From: Sulfurimonas sp.
GTDB lineage: Bacteria; Campylobacterota; Campylobacteria; Campylobacterales; Sulfurimonadaceae
Length of the DNA: 8,127 bases
Direction of reading: 5' to 3'
Assembly: GCA_027083475.1 (NCBI GenBank)
Contig: JALWON010000053.1
Coordinates: forward strand, 1-8,127
Shown piece after piece: positions 5,023 to 8,127 of the stretch (the first letter of the stretch is position 1; each line of letters begins with the position of its first letter). The notes below the pieces were generated by a model. It worked only from the letters and a program-made list of their open reading frames with translations, was not told where the DNA came from and ran no database searches. Both the position numbers and the translations under genes were made by a program.

Positions 5023-6676
5023 AAATGCTCTCTTCTTGCACCTCATAAACTAACGAACGAGCTAGGGTATTTATAATCGCTGCACATCCATCTATCTTTC
5101 TATTTGGTTTTGATTTGTCGGGTTTTATATTGCCATATGCATTGGTAATGACTGTCATATTTGAGAGCATCCAGCGAGTGACTGGGTTTTTATCATGCGT
5201 GAGTGTTCCATTTTTTATAAAGTCTTTGAAGTTGTATGTCGGCTCACTAATGTTTAAAAATCCTTGTCGTATCTGCACGCACCCATCAAAGCCTGTCTCT
5301 TTTTCGATATTGTTAATGAGTGTAGTAGCAAACGCAACATCGTAGCAAATCTCGGCAATCCCATCATCTAAAAGTTTTATGATGTCCTTTTGGATGTAAT
5401 CATAGTCTATTGTTTTCCCTGGTGTTGCAGTAATATGTCCCTCGTGAATCCATTTCGTAAGCGGTATTCTAAGCTCACTCTCTCTTTGATAGACATTGTC
5501 TTTTGGAATATAATAGTGCTGTGTGGTATGGTAGCAATTGTTTGGCAGGATGTAAGTGACTGCAAGAGCTGTAAAGTCATCACTTCTTGATAGATCCACT
5601 CCAAGAAGTACATTAATAGCTTTACTAACATCGAACTCATCAACACCGCAAGCTTCCCAGTCATCAAGCTTGATAAAATGCTCTGCTGCACCTACCCATA
5701 TATTTAAGTCTTTAACTAAGAAGTTGTTGCGAGTCTCTGCTCTCTCCTGAGCTTGTTTTGCTTGTTTTCGCATATAGTCGTAAGTTTTTGATACTCCAAG
5801 ATTTGGATTTGCTTTATACCAAACGCTTTCATCAAAAGGATCATCTCCCTTATCAAGTTCACAAATAAAAGCGAAATAGCTATCATCTTCAATGACACCA
5901 TTGAGCACATTTTTAGCATATTCATACTCTTGATATCCTACAGAGGATGTATCAAACCCCGCAGTCGTAATATAAAACATCATCGGCTGGACTCTCGAAC
6001 CTTGAGAAGATTCAACAACTTCTATCATGCCACGGTCAGGGTGTGCATGAATCTCATCACCTATAGCAAATCCGATGTTGAGTCCATCTTCTGATTTTGA
6101 GTCACGACCTAGTGGCTTTATGGTTGTATCTGTAGGATTTACTATTAGCGTAGAGTATGCTTCACTGTGCTTCTTTGCAAGCTCTTTATTTGAGTTAAGC
6201 ATCTTTTTACATCCATTCCAAACAATCTTTGCCTGATCCTTTTTTGTAGCAAATGATACTATCTGATTTCCCTTTTCTATCGTTAAGATGGACTCAGCTA
6301 TACCTATAGCAGAAGCAAGAAGACTCTTACCACTTTTACGAGTAATAAAATAAAATGAAGTGTTAAATCTGCGCACCCATTGTACTTTATTGTTCTTGAT
6401 TATGGGATTTCCATCTTTGTCAAGTCGTTTTTTTTGCCATCCAAAGTTAATGGTTATAGCTTTTTTTTGCCACTCTTCAAGAGATATATACTCTCCTGCC
6501 TTTTCTCCCTCAAAGTGCTTTAGTTGCTCAATAATAATGACATATGCATACCCAATCTTTTTGTTAAAGCGAATATCATCACGATACCCTAATGCAACAT
6601 TCTCTAAATCGTTTTGATGTCTTAACCAAGTCTTCTCAAAAAACGGTATACGATTGTTTTCTTGTTTCTCAAACAT
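4994..6676 (-). CDS. terL: Terminase large subunit (ATPase and nuclease), HK97/Terminase_1 type
   Basis: 560 residues, full length. The N-terminal ATPase has an adenine-binding region 'EYISLEEWQKKAI' (62-74), a Walker A variant 'ITRKSGKSLLAS' (111-122, RKSGKS), a Walker B hydrophobic stretch ending in D207-E208 ('IGFAIGDEIHAH'), and the coupling motif 'ITTAG' (236-240). The C-terminal RNase H-like nuclease has the three expected acids: D361 in 'LLGVDLSRSDDFTAL', D446 in 'CYDVAFA', and D529 in 'NRKIDGCAAIINTLAR'. It cuts concatemeric DNA and drives it into the prohead through the portal. The ATG overlaps the terS stop by 8 nt and has only a weak upstream GGA, suggesting coupling to terS. The HNH-terS-terL order is typical of cos-type packaging phages. 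Confidence 0.95.
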   Translation of the reverse strand: MFEKQENNRIPFFEKTWLRHQNDLENVALGYRDDIRFNKKIGYAYVIIIEQLKHFEGEKAGEYISLEEWQKKAITINFGWQKKRLDKDGNPIIKNNKVQWVRRFNTSFYFITRKSGKSLLASAIGIAESILTIEKGNQIVSFATKKDQAKIVWNGCKKMLNSNKELAKKHSEAYSTLIVNPTDTTIKPLGRDSKSEDGLNIGFAIGDEIHAHPDRGMIEVVESSQGSRVQPMMFYITTAGFDTSSVGYQEYEYAKNVLNGVIEDDSYFAFICELDKGDDPFDESVWYKANPNLGVSKTYDYMRKQAKQAQERAETRNNFLVKDLNIWVGAAEHFIKLDDWEACGVDEFDVSKAINVLLGVDLSRSDDFTALAVTYILPNNCYHTTQHYYIPKDNVYQRESELRIPLTKWIHEGHITATPGKTIDYDYIQKDIIKLLDDGIAEICYDVAFATTLINNIEKETGFDGCVQIRQGFLNISEPTYNFKDFIKNGTLTHDKNPVTRWMLSNMTVITNAYGNIKPDKSKPNRKIDGCAAIINTLARSLVYEVQEESIYEKRSIRSF

Positions 6677-7220
6677 CTACATCACATTCCAACAAATCTT
6701 TAGTAATATCAAATAAAGATACCTCTTCTGTGTCGGACTTTGTAGGTAAGCTTAGGCGCTTACGAGAGGCAACATTCAACCCTAACATGCTGGAAATCTT
6801 TATGAAAGTATTCTCATACATCTTTGCAAGATTTTCGTATGGCGATATATAGACACTCCCTTTTTCAGATATTACAGTAGATCCCTTATCTTGAATGATT
6901 TTCTGTGCTGCAATCCACTTCTCATAGTTCAGAGCAAAAGATACAACGAGCGGCTCATCAAGTGGAGAGTAATTAGAGCCTAAAATCTCTTTGATCTCTT
7001 CAATTTTTCTAATAGCAACACGGCCAAGAATGCCTTTTTTTCCAACAAGAGCTTTATCTGTAACAACTGCATCAATATCAATCCTAACCCAGTGCTCTTT
7101 TTTTGCCCGTCTCTGAATTGCACCATGAGTTATGTCATTGCGACGAGCGATTTCACGAATAGGGGTATCTGTACTCTCATACTCATCGCGAATATTGACC
7201 CAATCAATCCCCTTAGCCAT
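6669..7220 (-). CDS. terS: Terminase small subunit: N-terminal HTH plus P27-like domain
   Basis: 183 residues. Residues about 6-45 (DWVNIRDEYESTDTPIREIA, then ITHGAIQRRAKKEHW) are a helix-turn-helix of the kind used by small terminases to bind the packaging site. Residues about 85-157 match the P27 family pattern: 'PLVVSFALNYEKWIAAQKII', a Gly/Ser beta turn (DKGSTVISEKGSVYISP), then 'LAKMYENTFIKISSMLGLNVASRKRL', close to the family's 'lG-L-x-P-x-s-R-x-r-l'. The acidic tail (CDVDV) probably contacts TerL. The role is recognising phage DNA and loading TerL. The start has GAGGG about 8 nt upstream, just below an inverted repeat in the leader (7236-7267). The stop is embedded in the terL start. 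Many P27 proteins lack the N-terminal HTH, so this looks like a two-module form. Confidence 0.85.
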   Translation of the reverse strand: MAKGIDWVNIRDEYESTDTPIREIARRNDITHGAIQRRAKKEHWVRIDIDAVVTDKALVGKKGILGRVAIRKIEEIKEILGSNYSPLDEPLVVSFALNYEKWIAAQKIIQDKGSTVISEKGSVYISPYENLAKMYENTFIKISSMLGLNVASRKRLSLPTKSDTEEVSLFDITKDLLECDVDV

Positions 7221-7368
7221 AACTAATTCCCTCGCTTAAGTTTCAAAAAAAATATCTGAAACCTTAAACCAAATGGCAATATATCCCAAAAATAGCCACC
7301 CCCATCAAAACAGACTTTGTAAAAGGAAGTAAATGGTTGCGATAAAACAGGCAAATGGTCTGTAGTTT
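7221..7368. other. Non-coding gap between HNH and terS: candidate cos/terminase-recognition region and leader
   Basis: This is the only sizeable gap inside the packaging cluster. In HK97-type cos phages the cohesive-end site lies between the HNH gene and terS, so this is the expected place (established arrangement; inference here). It contains AAATGG three times in the same orientation (7271-7276, 7331-7336, 7353-7358), AAAACAG twice (7307-7313, 7344-7350), the inverted pair ACAGAC/GTCTGT (7310-7315, 7358-7363), and a C-rich CCACCCCC patch (7296-7303) in otherwise AT-rich DNA. A minus-strand TATATT (7278-7283) could be a -10 box for a late promoter, but there is no convincing -35. The exact nick positions cannot be read from sequence alone. 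Confidence 0.5.
7236..7267 (-). repeat. Inverted repeat in the terS leader
   Basis: GTTTCA (7240-7245) and TGAAAC (7257-7262) form a perfect 6-bp stem with an 11-nt A/T loop. Allowing one bulged base, it extends with TTAA on both sides (7236-7239 and 7264-7267). On the transcript it lies 5-10 nt upstream of the terS ribosome-binding site and has no U-run after it. It is therefore more likely a protein-binding site or translation control element than a terminator. Confidence 0.45.
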
Positions 7369-7761
7369 TCATACCCGCCCCCTGTATTTTATTTTATCTT
7401 TTGCTGTCTTTTTGTTGTGGCAAACGTTGCATAGTGCTTGAAGATTCTCTAATCCTAGTCGTAAACTCCAGTCAATTTCAATGGGGATGATGTGATCTAC
7501 TACATCAGCTTTGATGTTCATATCCATTTCTAAACAACACTTGCAAAGACCTCCTGCACGACCCATTACTTGCTTTCGTACTTTTCTCCACAAGTGAGAG
7601 TTATAAAAATCATTATGTTTTTGATTTCTTAAAGTTGCATTGTACATCTTATCTCTCTTAGCATCTTGCATCTTTTTATCTTTCTGATGTTTAGAGCAGT
7701 ATCTATCGTTCAAGTCTATGAGAGTGTGACATCCTTGCTCGTTGCATACTTTCTTAGGCAT
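7369..7761 (-). CDS. HNH endonuclease (packaging-associated)
   Basis: 130 residues. An N-terminal zinc-binding knuckle has C6-x4-C11 and C22-x2-H25 ('VCNEQGC', 'RYCSKHQ'). It is followed by a basic linker and 'FYNSHLWRKVRKQVM' (about 52-66), a helix common before phage HNH cores. The HNH core has C73 and C76 paired with C111 and C114 for structural zinc, 'VVDHIIPIE' with D89-H90, N106 in 'LENLQALCNVCH', and H115 with 'NKKTAKD'. All key residues are present, so it should be active. HK97 gp74-type HNH enzymes encoded beside terminase stimulate cos cleavage by TerL. The ATG overlaps the upstream HTH gene by 8 nt, with GGAG 7 nt upstream. Location and motifs point to packaging rather than a free-standing homing enzyme. 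Confidence 0.92.
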   Translation of the reverse strand: MPKKVCNEQGCHTLIDLNDRYCSKHQKDKKMQDAKRDKMYNATLRNQKHNDFYNSHLWRKVRKQVMGRAGGLCKCCLEMDMNIKADVVDHIIPIEIDWSLRLGLENLQALCNVCHNKKTAKDKIKYRGRV

Positions 7762-7993
7762 GATACATCTCCATAGCTCCTATGCCAAAGAATAGCCAAT
7801 TGGTGTTCACTTTTCGCTTGATACAAAACACAGTGAGCTCATCGTATGGTATAGCTCCACGAGACTTCATTGTCGCTAGCTTAGTAGAACTAATACCAAG
7901 TTCGTATGCAATATTTTTGTCTAACACTTTAGTGTTATACTCTGGTTCAATAACTTCTCTCACTCTTTCGATTACTCTTGTTGTATCTAACAT
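7754..7993 (-). CDS. Small stand-alone phage CI repressor-type HTH protein
   Basis: 79 residues. The sequence 'IAYELGISSTKLATMKSRGAIPYDEL' (28-53) followed by 'FCIKRKVNTNWLFFGIG' (56-72) matches the N-terminal DNA-binding domain of the phage CI repressor family (Phage_CI_repr), with its 'A-x-x-L-g-i-S-x-x-x-L-x-x-x-K-x-R-g-x-I-P' helix-turn-helix and the 'n-x-x-W-L-l-f-G-x-G' end. The C-terminal peptidase/dimerisation domain of full CI proteins is missing, so it cannot be switched by RecA-type self-cleavage. AAGGA sits 5 nt before the ATG. It overlaps the gene before it by 7 nt and HNH by 8 nt, so it is made with the packaging genes. It may be a regulator of this late operon or an antirepressor-like competitor; this is inference. 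Confidence 0.8.
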   Translation of the reverse strand: MLDTTRVIERVREVIEPEYNTKVLDKNIAYELGISSTKLATMKSRGAIPYDELTVFCIKRKVNTNWLFFGIGAMEMYHA

Positions 7994-8127
7994 GCAATTC
8001 CTTCTAACTCTTTTAGATAAATTAGCTCTTTCTTTTCAAACAGCTCAACCAATAACTTAGGTTCAATAGTTCCGAGTGAACTACCATCAGCTGCTTTAAA
8101 CTCAAATGTTTTGTCATTATAAATACC
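7987..8127 (-). CDS. 3' end of an unrecognised gene (46 residues visible, runs off right edge)
   Basis: An open frame enters from the right edge and ends at TAG (7987-7989), inside the start region of the HTH gene (7-nt overlap). The visible residues begin GIYNDKTFEFKAADGSSLGT and continue with a charged helical end (LLVELFEKKELIYLKELEGI, then AC). The residue mix looks like real coding sequence, and the overlap matches the pattern of the operon. A competing frame with an internal ATG just inside the edge is shorter and less natural. No family is recognised. By position it would be an early/middle phage gene or regulatory partner of the HTH protein. Confidence 0.65.
   Translation of the reverse strand, partial: GIYNDKTFEFKAADGSSLGTIEPKLLVELFEKKELIYLKELEGIAC

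Noticed and set aside
5407..5925. Minus-strand frames of about 69-94 codons inside terL, and plus-strand frames at 5115-5750
   Set aside because: They are shadows of the intact terL frame: no ribosome-binding sites, unnatural residue make-up, and the real frame shows all catalytic motifs.
7782..8060. Plus-strand 92-codon frame over the HTH gene
   Set aside because: It is antisense to the CI-type HTH gene, which has clear family motifs and a good ribosome-binding site.
1..8127. CRISPR array, tRNA or rRNA genes
   Set aside because: No regularly spaced repeats of 20 bases or more, no T-loop consensus with a cloverleaf, and no rRNA-like segments were seen on either strand.

Overview
This is an AT-rich window in which almost everything is encoded on the minus strand. 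It carries the DNA-packaging and head-assembly module of an HK97-type tailed phage, most likely a prophage in a bacterial chromosome. The host cannot be fixed from the sequence. The low GC, the K/I/E-rich proteins and the tightly overlapping genes would fit a Campylobacterota bacterium (Sulfurimonas-like), but this is an inference only. No integrase, rRNA, tRNA, CRISPR array or transposase is visible.

Read in the direction of transcription (from 8127 down to 1), the layout is: the 3' end of an unrecognised gene (8127-7987); a small stand-alone CI-type HTH protein (7993-7754); an HNH endonuclease (7761-7369); a non-coding gap of about 150 bp that is rich in short repeats and is a candidate cos/terminase-recognition region (7368-7221); terminase small subunit with an HTH plus a P27-like domain (7220-6669); terminase large subunit (6676-4994); a possible 27-residue ORF across the terL end (5022-4939); a small two-helix membrane protein (4921-4715); portal (4718-3534); ClpP-type prohead protease (3541-2837); major capsid protein (2837-1689); a small coiled-coil protein (1681-1322); a phiE125 gp8/HK97 gp6-like head-tail connector (1319-774); and a head closure/head-tail adaptor (777-463).

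Downstream, the phage reading frames stop. A 462-bp leftover holds a GC-richer, hairpin-rich island (about 296-460), a doubtful small ORF, then an operator-like promoter and the first 15 codons of a hicA-like toxin gene that runs off the left edge. Tail genes, which normally follow the head closure gene, are not seen.

How the genes work together: TerS/TerL, probably helped by HNH, cut and package DNA through the portal. The ClpP-type protease matures a capsid built from an MCP with an N-terminal delta domain. The connector and closure proteins cap the filled head. Nearly every gene overlaps its neighbour by 1-8 nt, which implies one operon with translational coupling. The least explained parts are the HNH-terS gap, the hairpin-rich island, the membrane protein placed between terL and portal, and the hicA promoter/operator.
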